A DNA stretch of 64,000 nucleotides from Costus lasius (lineage: Eukaryota; Streptophyta; Magnoliopsida; Zingiberales; Costaceae), in NCBI GenBank assembly GCA_027563935.2, contig CM050448.1:66721843-66785842 (forward strand), given 5' to 3'. Shown here piece by piece: positions 35,259 through 48,017 of this stretch. The notes beneath the pieces were generated by a model, which was given only the letters and a program-made list of their open reading frames with translations, did not search any database and was not told the DNA's origin. A program made the translations under genes and the position numbers. Position 1 is the stretch's first letter; the number at the start of each line of letters is the position of its first letter.

Positions 35259-36029
35259 TTAGTTAGCGAAGGTACACAAAAAGCAATTGTCCAGTTCTAA
35301 TTGAAGTCCAGAAGGCAAGGAGAGAGTCAAAATGCCTACAGCAACAGCAGCAACCTGTGCCCCGTTTCCAACGCGTAGATCAATCTCTCCAAGCCGCACC
35401 AATCTACTTTTCTTGAGCCCCTGCATATTTGTACAAATATGAGCTCCACATGCGGTATCCAATACCCATGACATAGAAGTAGAAAGGTTGACTTCTGTAA
35501 CATAAATACCTGAGCATGAAGACGAAGCCTTGCCTCTCTTCTTCTCATTCTGAAGTCGTACTATGTCCTTTATCATGTGAGGTGGTCCTCCACATGAGTA
35601 GCACTTATTATTCCTGACTCTTTCCATCTTTGTTTTCAATGTATTAGTTAAGCCTTTGGGCTCAACACACTGAATGTCTACTTTAGGAGGGTTGAGCTCA
35701 ACCAATGCATCAAAGAGCTGCCTTAGATTAGAAATAATTTCAGAGGCACTCTTAGATTCATATTGCCCTCTAAGCTCGGGCGACATGTTGGTTAGCATCA
35801 ATTGTGCAACCTCCAAAGTATCAGCTTGATGCTTATCATAAGCATCCCTCTTAGCCGCTGAGGCCAAGCATGGAAGTGGCTCAGGAATTGGCTTCTCAAG
35901 GACATATAGCTTCCTCTCGAGCTTGAGCACAATTCTCAAATTCATATACCAATCCTTTAAGTTGGATCCAACCAACTTATCCCTTTCCAGGGTAGATCGC
36001 AGTGACCATCTGCCATTGTTCACAGCCAT
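35259..36029 (-). pseudogene. Element A: gag and protease, internally deleted
   Basis: Begins MAVNNGRWSLRSTLERDK and matches gag of element C to about residue 103. It then lacks the central block of roughly 100 residues seen in C before a degenerate zinc knuckle, CYSCGGPPHMIKD, whose last Cys is replaced by Asp. The protease site is WVLDTACGAHIC. The frame is lost at about 35259. Confidence 0.85.
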
Positions 36030-37388
36030 TGTTCTACAACAACCAAGAAATAGCAGATTAGTACTACTTTGAGTCATTTAAACTGGACTTGTTTTAAATG
36101 ACCATGGCTCCCACTATTTTAAATTCGAATTGACAACCCACAAAGTCAATCGGGAAGTTTAAGACTTCCTAGTGAGCTGGGATCCTTATTTCACATGAGG
36201 CTTCGCGTCCCACGAGGGTGGGATGAGATGCACAAAGTAACCCATGTTTCCTAAGGTGGGCACGCCGGCTGGTTGCTCCAAGCAACTCCCCTTGTCGAGA
36301 CAGTATGGGCATTTCATGTCCAGCGAGGGCTGGATACAACATGAAACCTTTACCTCTCAACGATGCCTCTAGACTTTCACCATGTGCCCAGCACATGTGA
36401 ACTTCTAGTCAAGTCCATTCCTAACCGTTATGCCCAGGGCCAACGAGTTTCCTTGCGAAGGCACGCCCAGGTTAAAACTGGACTGGGGAAACCATTGCCA
36501 CCTCGCACTTTCTAAAGATAAGTAGGTGTGTCCCACGAGGGTGGGAAACAGTTCACAACTCTACTGATCGATAGCTTAGTGAGGGCTACGCATTAGAAGG
36601 CTACCAGACTTGATATTTTAATTGAGGGTTTTTGTTTAAGGTCTCATCATCTCAGTTTTATCTTATGTCTATCATTACAGGCATGCAATCCTATAGTGAT
36701 AACATAACGGTAAAACATTTCAGGCATGCTTCTGCAGATAATAAAAGCAGTAAAGGATGATGTGATCATATCCTATACAAGACATTGAACCAATCCATGC
36801 CATGAAATAGGTTCAACTCTTGTCCTAGAACTCAAGCCCCAAAAACTAGACCTAGCCTAGCCGACCTCTAGCTTGAACTTCAAGGTTGGCTCCAAGGTCC
36901 TTCTCTCATGGTTTAGCTCTCAAACCCTAGAGGTACACCCATATGGTTCGGCCAATGCCATGGTCTTCTTCCAGGGAAGGTGCGCCATCCAGCATCCAGC
37001 AAGCCACAAGAGGGATAGCACACAAGCACAAGGCTCGGTCAATCCTTAACTTGCGCCCCCATGCAAGGATGTGCCACCTTTGAAGCTTGTTGCGCCATCA
37101 TGCAAGGATGCGCAACCAAGCAAGCATGCACCTTGCTTCAAGTAGATGCGCCACCCTAATCTTCTTCTTAGTTAAAAGCAAAAAAGAAAAGCGGCACACC
37201 GGCCTCACAAGGATACATCACAGGCATGCAAGAGGGGCTTGACTAATGATCACAACACCATGCACAATCAGGGTATTTACTCATGCAATTCTACATGCTC
37301 ATGAAAAACATAAAATCTGAAATTTTACTTTTTCATAAAACCAGTTTCTTTTTCTCATCTTCTTCTCACAAATCCTTTGGTTTATTGC
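36030..37388 (-). other. Element A 5' leader, right part interrupted by element B
   Basis: Non-coding leader, with the remainder at 55622-55943. It includes a cluster of GTGGGA and GAGGGTGGG words near 36200-36560. No conserved reading frame. Confidence 0.8.
37384..37388. other. Target-site duplication of element B, left (ATTGC)
   Basis: ATTGC immediately precedes TGTTGGGG and recurs at 55617-55621 after the right LTR. The uninterrupted site TTTATTGCGATTT is seen at 28932-28945. Confidence 0.95.
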
Positions 37389-39067
37389 TGTTGGGGTATG
37401 CCCTTAAGGCTAATGTTTGAGGCCTTGGGATTGTATCAGTATCATGTAATAAACTCTTATGTTTATAAAGGCATGGTTGTTATTCAGTTTGTTACATTGT
37501 CTGCTGCAATAAGTGTACTTCTGAATAATGTCTCAAAGCTGTTCAGCTAGGCTGACATGCAGTTATGTCCTTAGTCAAGATATCTTGGTGAACATGAGAC
37601 AGCCTTGATATGATTGAGACTAATATGTGTTCTAATCTTATAGGATGCTTCGAGCATGGAATAAGATGTAGACTCATGGGTACATTGGATGTACTGGACA
37701 GACCCTACTAGGATATTCAATTGCTTGTCACAATGTGAATAATCCTTGATTGCAACAAGTGGCACATTTCCTCTGACTTGAGATCACTTGTGTTTCTAAA
37801 TGATGATTGTCATTATTTTGAGGTAGTTCAATATCATTTGAAACATAATGATTATAGACTATCTTGGATGGTGAGCTTGAGTCAGGTTAGGGCACTAGTA
37901 ATAGATAAAGGATTGCCGTCTCCTTAATTGGAGTATGATGTTCTAAAGGGCCCCCCCTCTGTATGAGATGATTCAGAAAGTGTATGGCCATACCCAGATG
38001 ACAGTGTTCATCTGATCTAATCATGCTCATCATATTGGAGCTACAGGCTTGACACGCTTGTCCAATAAGAACATCCAGTGGCAAAGGAAATTTGCATGCC
38101 TTGTGAATTGGATTCACACTTGTGCTGTGGTTTGGGTGTAGTCTTGGAAGACTCTTTCCTTTATATCGGGAGACAGTGATGTGTTGCTAGATACCCCTCA
38201 CTGATCATGATAACGTAAGTTATCGTTACCGACATTTAAAGGAAACCCTTAGGGTCGCACAATTTGATGATATGGCTTACTTAAGTCAGATCGTGTGGAC
38301 TGAATTGTTTGGGTTCAGTTTAAAGGGATTTAATCTCTGATTGTAAGTGAGATCCAGTCTGATCATGTTTGATTGATAAGGGCTTGAGATCGGTAAGCTT
38401 CGATTGAGAGAATGGATGCTAGATCGGTGAGATCAGGAGCATCAAGAGATGAATGGTCAGATCTTAAGCCTTAGGGGTTTTTGTTATGATCTGGACTAGT
38501 TGCTTGGTTTATTTGGTTATTGAACCAAATCGATTTGAACCAGCTCATTGGGTGAGCTCATGGTTCAAGTAAAGAGGCATTGGCGATTGGGGTAATGCAT
38601 GGTCGCATGAACGTTGAGACATTGCTATTTTTAGATAGCATGTTCTCTAACGTGACCACATCTCACGTTCACGCCAAGAGAACTTCTCTCTCGCCTTTCC
38701 CCACTTACTCTCGAGAGGGCATTCGTGTGTGACGAGTCTTGGATGCCTTGGAGAGTCATTTGGCAAAGCGAGCAAAGCTTCATCCATCCCTTCCATTCGA
38801 TCAAAGACACCTCTTGGAACCTTGCTAGCACAAGGAGCACCAAGGAAGTGAGCGCATCCTCATTCTTGTGTGCGCATCATTTGGAGGAGATCTCTCTTGC
38901 TCTCTCTTTCCAAGACGCCATCCAACACATGGCTTCGGTATGAATTCTTTTCATGTTGTTAAGTTGATCATATTGCATGCGATGATACTAAGAAACCCAC
39001 TCCGCTGCTTTAGAAGAAATTTTTCATGCGCCTATCTAGGGTTTCGCCACCTTGTTAGGACCTTGCA
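37389..39067 (+). repeat. Element B 5' LTR
   Basis: 1679 bp, TGTTGGGGTATGCCC to GGACCTTGCA. Followed by AT and the primer site. The first two thirds resemble the LTRs of C and D; the last hundred or so bases differ. Confidence 0.95.
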
Positions 39068-39069
39068 AT

Positions 39070-39081
39070 TGGTATCAGAGC
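39070..39081 (+). other. Element B primer-binding site
   Basis: TGGTATCAGAGC, complementary to the 3' end of initiator tRNA-Met, the usual primer of plant Copia elements. Confidence 0.9.
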
Positions 39082-40885
39082 CTTGGTTGATGCATGTTTT
39101 ATGATTGCTATACCATGTTTTGTGATCCATGTTTGCGCAACATGCTTAGATCTATAGGTTAGGTTACATGCGAAAATGATTACATATGTTTTTCATGTTT
39201 GAGCATGTATGAAAGTCGGCGCATCTTTATTGTTGATGTTTTATCAAACGTATATTACTTGCGCGACCTCACTAGATCTAAGGTCTTACTATAAATCCTT
39301 AGACGGGTTAGTAGGGTTGATGTCATCCTCTAGGTTAGATCCAACCAGTCTGATCAGATCATCTGACAGCCTAGATGGGTCGACCAGATAGCACCTTTGC
39401 GCAAGCAAAAGGTGGCTGTAGGTCGACTGCATCACAGGCGTGTAGCGATGTCTGGTTGAGACAACCCATGAACGCACATGAGTTAGGCCCGGGGTCACAC
39501 CCGCTTGCCAGAACTCATGGGGTGGTTCAGCCCTTGGCGCATGCATAGTTGACCACTGGGTCGACTCAAGTCAGTTAGGACTTGGTGCATGCAAGGGCAC
39601 TGGATCTGATTAGATTGGATGAGTGGATCCCTATTAATGGACCGTTGTAAGGTTGTAGGGCATATAAGAATATTAAAATTGATGCCAAAGGGGTTTTCAA
39701 AACTTTAATTTCTTAATTGGATCACATGCTGTTTGGATGGCATATGTGTGTTTATTTTATCTTATGTGGGCTGCCCGTTTAATGTGTGCTGTGCTGGGGC
39801 CTGCGTGCCTGGAAATTAAATGTAAATTATTTTATTGTGATCTGCGCATCACATTTCCATTAATTTTAAAGTGTTATTGACCTGCGTGTCAATCTTGTCT
39901 AGATAGTTAAATTGTAATTTAATTAGACAAGAGCACAGAGCACACTTGGCAGAGGCGCATGCAGCAGTGGCTTGACCAGACGGGAGGTCCAGGGTTCGAC
40001 TCTGGGACAGGCGCATTTTCCCTGGTAGGCGCACCTGAGCTGCAGATGGCGCTTGGGCCCTGGTTTGGGCCAAATGAGCAGCAAAAGACCCATGAAGAAA
40101 AGCAAGTGAAGACTTAAGTTAAATTAAGGTCTTACTTAGGCTTATGGGCTTTTACCACATAAGATCAGCTTGCTTTCTTTTATTGTTTAATTACAATTAG
40201 AATAGCATGATTTAAATCTTCTGCTATCACCATAGGAATTGCATGATAGATAAGAAGATAAAAGACCGTTAAAATCCAACGCTAAAATATCAAGCTCGTA
40301 AGCCTTCTGACGCGAAACCTCACTGTTCTGATTATCGTTGGAGCCGTGTTGTACCCACTCAGTGGGCACGTCCATCTATCTTCAGACGGTGCAGGATTAC
40401 ACCTGCGTGTTACAGGGAAGGGATTTATCGCTTCTCGTTGCTCAGCATAGCACGTGGTGGTCCAGGGAGTAGGTCGGGTCAGCTTGACCATGTAGGCTAC
40501 ATATGTGGCGCATATGGTAGCACATGGAGGCAACCATCTGTGGGGTCAGAGACTGTGTTGTACCAACTCAGTTGGCACAGTCTGCTGGATTGCCCAGATG
40601 AAGGGGAATCGCACGGGTTGGCGATTGGCTGGGACAGCCTACCAGAGATTAGTACTTGTACCCTCTGTGCATCTTATCTCGCCTGAGCGGGACGCGGAGA
40701 CCAAGTATGAAATCTGGATCCCATCTCACTAAAAGAGTTCTACTCTTTCGGGCTGTTTTTGCTGGATTTTTCAGCCAGATAAAATATTGAGAAAAGGAAT
40801 CTTTCTTAAGTCCTGATCGATTCTTAACATTGATACTGACCTTGCTGTTCTTGCATTGTTGTAGATACCTGCAGCAACGAACACC
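39082..40885 (+). other. Element B 5' leader
   Basis: Non-coding. Mostly homologous to the leader of C (46255-48017). Near 39955-40015 it has a segment absent from C with a T-arm-like CCAGGGTTCGACTCTGG. Short frames only. Confidence 0.8.
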
Positions 40886-43800
40886 ATGAACTTCAATGTG
40901 CGATCCCTACTGGAAAGGGAGAAGTTTGCTGGGCCGAACTTCTCAGACTGGTACGGACACCTTAAGATTGTTCTTAAGGCAGAGAGGAAACTGTATGTCC
41001 TCGAGACGGCTATACCGCCTCAGCCCGCTCCGAACGCCGCAAGGGCGGTTCGGGAAGCTTATGAAAAGCACGTCAATGATAGCATTGATGTTGCTTGCCT
41101 GATGCTAGCGTCTATGACGCCACCGCTGTAGCGTCAGCATGAGGATATGTCGGCTATAGAGATTATAGCGAACCTCAAAATGCTGTATGCTGCACAGGCA
41201 AGGACAGAACGCTATAATCTGACTAAGCTTTTCTTTCAGAGCAAACTGGCTGAAGGGAGTCCAGTGGGAGCTCACGTGCTCAAGATGATTGGGCACAAGG
41301 AGGCTCTAGAGAAACTGGGGCATACCATCAATCAGGAGCTTGCTGTAGACATTATTCTGCAGTCTCTCCCGCCCTCTTTCGATGCGTTCATTATTAACTT
41401 TAATATGAACAAAATCGATTGTACTCCTGCAGAGTTGCTCAATATGCTCTTGACTACTGAGGAGACTCTGAAGGGAAAGCCTTCAACCTCTGTCTTGATG
41501 TTTCCTTCAAGGAACAAAAAGAAGGGGAAGAAGGGCAAGACCCCTGTCAAGAGCTACAGCAAGGCTCTGAAGCAAAAGGTCAAGCGGTCGAAGGAATACA
41601 GATGTTTCCACTGTGGCCAGTTGGGTCACTGGAAAAAGGACTGTAAAGCGCTCCAGGGAGACAAGAGGGGAAGCATCGCTTCTGGCTCAGGTATTTATGT
41701 GACGGAAGTCATGATATCTTCTTCTTCTATTTCATGGGTGTTGGACACTGCATGTGGAGTTCACATTTGTTCAAATGTACAGGAACTCAAGAGAAGAAGA
41801 CAGGTGGGACAGCATGAGGTGGACCTACGAGTTGGAAACGGGGCACGGGTTGCTGCTGTTGCTGTAGGAGACTATTTCATCTCTTTACCATCTGGACTTG
41901 TGTTAGAATTAAACAGTTGTTACTTTGTTCCAAGCATTACTAAAAATATTATCTCAATTCCTGCTCTTGTCAGGAAAGGGTTTTCCTTTGAATGCAATAT
42001 TTCAAAGTGTGTTCTTTCTTTAGATAATATTGTTTATGCTACTGGTTCAATTAACAATGGGTTATTCATGTTGGACATGGAATGTTCTATACACAATATT
42101 GATAATAAGAAAGCCAAATATGCTGATGACAGCACCTTGCTATGGCATAGTCGTTTAGGCCATATTAACAAGAAACGCATTAAGCGGTTGCATGATCATG
42201 GACTGCTGGGATCATTCTCCTATGAGGAGATTGATACATGCAAAGCTTGTTTGATGGGCAAAATGACGAAGTCACCTTTTCCTCATAAAGGTCAAAGGAC
42301 TTCAGGTTTACTTGACCTTATACACAGTGATGTGTGTGGGCCTTTTAGTAAACATGCCAGAGGTGGCTATCAGTACTTCATTACCTTCACTGATGATTTC
42401 AGTAGATATGGGTATGTCTATCTTATGAGACATAAAAGTGAATCTTTTGACAAGTTCAAAGAGTTCAAGAATGAAGTACAGAATCAGTTAGGCCGAAATA
42501 TCAAGGCACTTCGTTCTGATCGAGGTGGAGAATACCTAAGTCGAGAGTTTACTAACTATCTGAAGGAGTGTGGGATTATCTCACAGCTCACTCCGCCAGG
42601 AACACCGCAATGGAATGGTGTGTCCGAGAGGAGAAATAGAACGTTACTTGATATGGTTCGTTCTATGATGTGTCAGGTTACTCTACCTTACTCCTTTTGG
42701 GGATTTGCACTGGAAACAGCTGCAAAGGTACTAAACCGAGTGCCATCCAAGGCAGTTTCAAAGACTCCATATGAGTTATGGTATGGGAAATAGCCGAGCT
42801 TGACATTTATCAGGATCTGGGGCTGCGAGGCTTATGTCAAAAAGCTCGCCTCTGGGAAACTAGAGAGCAGATCTGAGAAATGTATCTTTGTCGGTTACCC
42901 TAAGGAAACTAAGGGTTATTATTTCTACGATCCCAAAGAGAACAAGGTGTTTGTTGCTCGGACGGCCATATTTCTTGAGAAGGAGTTTCTTCTGCAAGAG
43001 GCCATTGGGAGAGAAATAAAGCTGGATGAGAATCCAGAGGAAGGACAAAGTGCTCAAGTACAGTTGGATGAGCCTGAGCCGGTAGAACAGGTTACTGAAC
43101 AACCTGAGGCTCAGATATCACAGGAACCGCGAAGATCGGGAAGGATCCGTCGACAGCCTGAGGGCTATGACGGAGTCTACATTATTGATAATGATGAACC
43201 CCTAACTTATGCGGATGCGGTCAGTGGACCGGACTCAGCGAGATGGCTTGAAGCTATGCGCGCCGAGATGGACTCCATGTCAGATAACCAAGTCTGGGAT
43301 TTGGTTGATCCGCCTCCGGGAGTTATCCCTATAGGCTGTAAATGGATCTTTAAGAAGAAGATTGACATGGATGGTAACGTGGTTACCTATAAAGGCAGGC
43401 TAGTTGCGAAAGGTTTCAAACAAATCTACGGGATAGATTATGATGAAACTTTCTCACCTATAGCCATGTTTAAGTCTATTCGGATTCTTTTCGCGATAGC
43501 TGCATATTACGATTATGAGATCTGGCAGATGGATGTGAAGACGGCTTTCCTTAATGGAAATCTAGATGAGGATGTGTATATGACACAACCAGAAGGTTTC
43601 ACTAATCCATCAGATCGTCATAAAATATGCAAGTTAAAGAAGTCCATTTATGGACTGAAACAAGCATCTAGAAGCTGGAATATTCGTTTTGATGAATCAA
43701 TCTCTAAGTTTGGTTTCATCAAGAACGAGGATGACCCGTGTATATATAAGAGGTTTAGTGGGAGCGTGATTACTTTCCTAGTCCTCTACGTCGATGATAT

Positions 43801-44506
43801 CTTAATCATTGGAAATGATATTCCTGAAATGCATGCGGTTAAAGCATGGTTAAGGAAATGTTTTCAGATGAAAGATTTAGGAGAAGCAGCCTATGTATTA
43901 GGTGTGAAGATCTACAGGGATAGATCTAAGAGGCTTCTCGGGCTGTGCCAGAGTACTTACATCGATAAAGTCCTGGAAAGATTTCATTTAGAGAATTCTA
44001 AAAGAGGATATCTTCTAGTCAGACATGGTCTGAATCTTTCGAAGAGTCAGTGTCCACAAACACAGACTGAGAAAGATGAGATGGACAATACGCCTTATGC
44101 TTCGGCTATTGGGTCCATTATGTATGCGATGTTGTGTACTCGCCCAGACGTCGCTTACGGATTAAGCGTGACCAGTCGGTTCCAAAGTAATCCAGGTCAG
44201 GCACACTGGATTGCAGTCAAGAACATCTTAAAATATCTGCGGAGGACCAAAGATATGTTCTTGATATATGGTGGTCAGGAAGAACTCAGTATTGAAGGAT
44301 ATACTGACGCTTCATTCCAGTCTGACCAGGATGATTTCCGATCGCAATCAGGCTATGTTTTTAGCTTGAATGGAGGAGCGGTGGTGTGGAAGAGTTTCAA
44401 ACAGTCTATTGTTGCTGATTCCACAACAGAAGCCGAGTATGTTGCAGCCTCGGAAGCATCCAAGGAGGCAGTGTGGATTCGTAAGTTCGTTCAGGAACTT
44501 GGTGTT

Positions 44507-44511
44507 GTTCC
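44507..44511. other. Target-site duplication of element C, left (GTTCC)
   Basis: GTTCC precedes the left LTR of C and recurs at 53654-53658 after its right LTR. Confidence 0.95.
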
Positions 44512-46240
44512 TGTTGGGGTATGCCCTTAAGGCTAATGTTTGAGGCCTTGGGATTGTATCAGTATCATGTAATAAACTCTTGTGTTTATAAAGGCATGGT
44601 TATTATTCAGGTTGTTACCTTGTCTGCTGTAATAAGTGTACTTCTGAATAATGTCTCAAAGCTGTTCAGCTAGGCTGACATGCATATGTCCTTAGTCGAG
44701 ATATCTTGGTGAACATGAGACAGCCTTGATATGATTGAGACTAATATGTGTGCTAATCTTATAGGATGCTTCGAGCATGGAATAAGATGTAGACTCATGG
44801 GTACATTGGATGTACTGGACAGACCCTACTAGGATATTCAATTGCTTGTCACAATGTGAATAATCCTTGTAAGCACCAAGTGGCACATGTCCTTTGACTT
44901 GAGATCACTTGTGTTTCTAAATGATGAATGTCATTATTTTGAGGTAGTTCAATATCATTTGAAACATAGTGATTATAGACTATCTTGGATAATGAGCATG
45001 AGTCAGGTTAGGACACTAGTGATAGATAAAGGATTGCCGTCTCCTTGTTCAAGGAGTGTGATGTTCTAAAGGGCCCCCCTGTATGAGATGATTGAGATAG
45101 TGTATGGCCATACCCAGATGACTATGTTCATCTGATCTAATCATGCTCATCGTATTGGAGTTACAGGCTTGACATGCTTGTCCAATAAGAACATCCAGTG
45201 GCAAAGGAAACATGTATGCCTTGTGAAGTGGATTCACACTTGTGCTGTGGTTTGGGTGTAGTCTTGGAAGACTCTTTCCTTTATATCGGGAGACAGTGAT
45301 GTGTTGCTAGATACCCCTCACTGATCGTGATAACGTGAGTTGTCGTTACCGACATTTAAAGGAAACCCTTAGGGTCGCACAATTTGGTGATATGACTTAC
45401 TTGAGTCAGATCGGGTGGACTGGATTGTTTTGATTCAGTTTAAAGGAGATTAAACTCTGATTGTAAGTGAGATCCAGTCTGATCATGTTTGATTGATTAG
45501 GGCTTGAGATCGGTAAGCTTCGATCGGGAGTGTGGATGCTGGATCGAAGAGATCAAGAGCATTAAAAGATGAACGGTCAGATTTTGAACCTTAGGGTTTA
45601 ATTTGGTCTGAACCGATTCTTGGGCTGATTTGGTTTGGTCATTGGACCAATTAAATTGAACCGGCTCATATGTGAGCGCTTGGTTCATTTGAGAGGAGAG
45701 CTAAGCGTTTGGTTCACTTCATGTGAACGCATAACGCATGCTTTGAAGATGCCAATTTTGGCATGTCGGTTTGGCAAATGTGATGAATGTTGACACATTT
45801 CGATCACAAGGTTTTGCTAACGTTCATCTCCCTCTTTGCTCTTGACGAGACACACATCCTTGGGTGGTGTATGTTGACGAGGAGAAGCATCGGCCAAGAG
45901 AGACTTCATCATCTCCTTCCATTCGACAAGGAAGCTTGGGTGCCTTGCTAGCACAAGTGACGCCAAGCAAGTAAGAGATCTTCACCTTGTGTGTGAACTT
46001 TTGGAGGAGACCAAAGTTGCTCTCTTCTTCCAAGCCGACATCCAACTTCATGGCATTGGTATGATCCCTTTAAAGATCCTTTCGCTTATACATAAGTTAA
46101 CCATATGATCTACATGCGGTCTTAAGGGTGACACCCCTTAAACTAGCACATGCGCCGCCCCCTTTAGGGTTTCACCCTTTGCGCCTCCCTCTTGAAAGGG
46201 GTTTTATCCGCTTGCGCTCCCCCTTGAAGGGGACCCAACA
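44512..46240 (+). repeat. Element C 5' LTR
   Basis: 1729 bp, TGTTGGGGTATGCCC to GGGGACCCAACA. A TATAAAG word lies at 44587-44593, but promoter use is unproven. Open frames inside are incidental. Confidence 0.95.
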
Positions 46241-46242
46241 AT

Positions 46243-46254
46243 TGGTATCAGAGC
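46243..46254 (+). other. Element C primer-binding site
   Basis: TGGTATCAGAGC two bases after the LTR, complementary to initiator tRNA-Met. Confidence 0.92.
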
Positions 46255-48017
46255 ATAGGGTTCTTGTAGATTCATATGATTGCTTCATGTTGCTTGTTTG
46301 TGATCCTAATATGCCAACGCATGTGATAGATCTATCTTGAAGTTTCATCATGTTTGCGCTTGTTGCCATGTATCTAGTTGCGCATGTTAATGTAGATGAA
46401 AGCTTCTTACATTGTTGTTGCGCATGTTGTAGTTGTTTTTACCTAAAACTTGTTACATCTTGCGCGCTCCATTTAGATCTAATGGCGCCTACTATAAACC
46501 CTTAGATGGGTTGATGGGGTTGAAGTCACCTCTTGGTTAGATCCAACAGTCTGATCAGACCATCTGACAGCCTAGATGGATCGACCAGATGGCACCTGTG
46601 CGCAAGCATGAGGTGGCCATAGGTCGATTGCATCTTAGGCGTGTAGCGAGGTCTGGTTAAGACAACCAGCGAACACACATGAGTTAGGCCCGGGGTCACA
46701 CCCGCTTGCCAGAACTCATGAGGGTTGTTCAGCCCTTGGCGCATGCATGGTTGACCATTAGGTCAACTCGGGTCAGTTAGGACTCGGTGCATGCAAGGGC
46801 AGAGGATCTGACCAGATGGTTGAGTGGATCCCTATCAATGGACCATTGTAAGGTTGTAGGGCTCATAAGAAAATTAAAATTGATGCCAATGGGGTTTTCA
46901 AAATTTTATTTTCTTGTAAAAGGATCACATGTTGATTGATGCCATGATGCTTGTCTATTTATTCTTATGTGGGCTGCCCATGTTAAATGTGTGCTGTGCT
47001 GGGGCCTGCGAGCCTGGAATTAAACTTGTAAATTAATTTGTGATCTGCGAATCACATTTTTAATTAATTTATTGTATAATTGACCTGCGAGTCAAACTTG
47101 TCTAGATAGATCAAATTGTATTTGATTAGACAAGAGCACAAAGGCACACATCCCAGAGGGGCATTCACCTGGTGGCGCACCTAAGGTGCTCTTGGCGCTA
47201 GGGCCCTGGGTTGGACCAGATGAGATGCAAAAGTCCCAAGAAGAGCAAGTGAAGACTTAAGTATCTTAAGGTCTTACTTAGGCTTTGGGCTTTTACCACA
47301 TAAGATCCATGCTTTCTTTTTATTGGTTATAATTAGAACTGCATGAGTTTATCTTCTGCTATCACCATAGGAATTGCATGATAGTGAAGAAGATAAAAGA
47401 CCGTTAAAATCCAACACTAAAATATCAAGCTCGTAAGCCTTCTGACGCGAAACCTCACTGTTCTGATTATCGTTGGAGCCGTGTTGTACCCACTCAGTGG
47501 GCACGTCCATCTATCTTCAGACGGTGCTGGATTACACCTGCGTGTTACAGAGAAGGGATTTATCGCTTCTCGTTGCTCAGCATAGCACGTGGTGGTCCAG
47601 GGAGTAGGTCGGGTCAGCTTGACCATGTAAGCTACATATGTGGCGCATATGGTAGCACATGGAGGCAGCCATCTGCGGGGTCAGAGATTGTGTTGTACCA
47701 ACTCAGTTGGCACAGTCTGCTGGATTGCCCAGATGAAGGGGAATCGCACGGGTTGGCGATTGGCTAGGACAGCCTACCAGAAATTAGTGCTTGTCATCTC
47801 TGTGCATCTTATCTCGCCTGAGCGGGACGCGGAGACCAAGTATGAAATCTGGATCCCATCTCACTAAAAGAGTGTTACTCTTTCGGACTGTTTACTGGAT
47901 TTTTCAGTCAGACAAAATAGTGAGAAAAGAATCTTTCTTAAGTCCTGGATTGATTCTTAACATTGATACTGACCTTGCTGTTCTTGCTTGTTGTAGATTC
48001 CTGCAGCAACGAACACC
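46255..48017 (+). other. Element C 5' leader
   Basis: 1.76 kb of non-coding leader between primer site and gag start. Homologous to the leader of B and partly to that of D. No conserved protein frame is seen. Confidence 0.85.

Noticed and set aside
37571..38117. Small frames repeated in every B/C/D LTR (also 44692, 52103, 54120, 59563)
   Set aside because: Non-coding LTR sequence. Conservation is explained by LTR homology, and no protein family is recognised.
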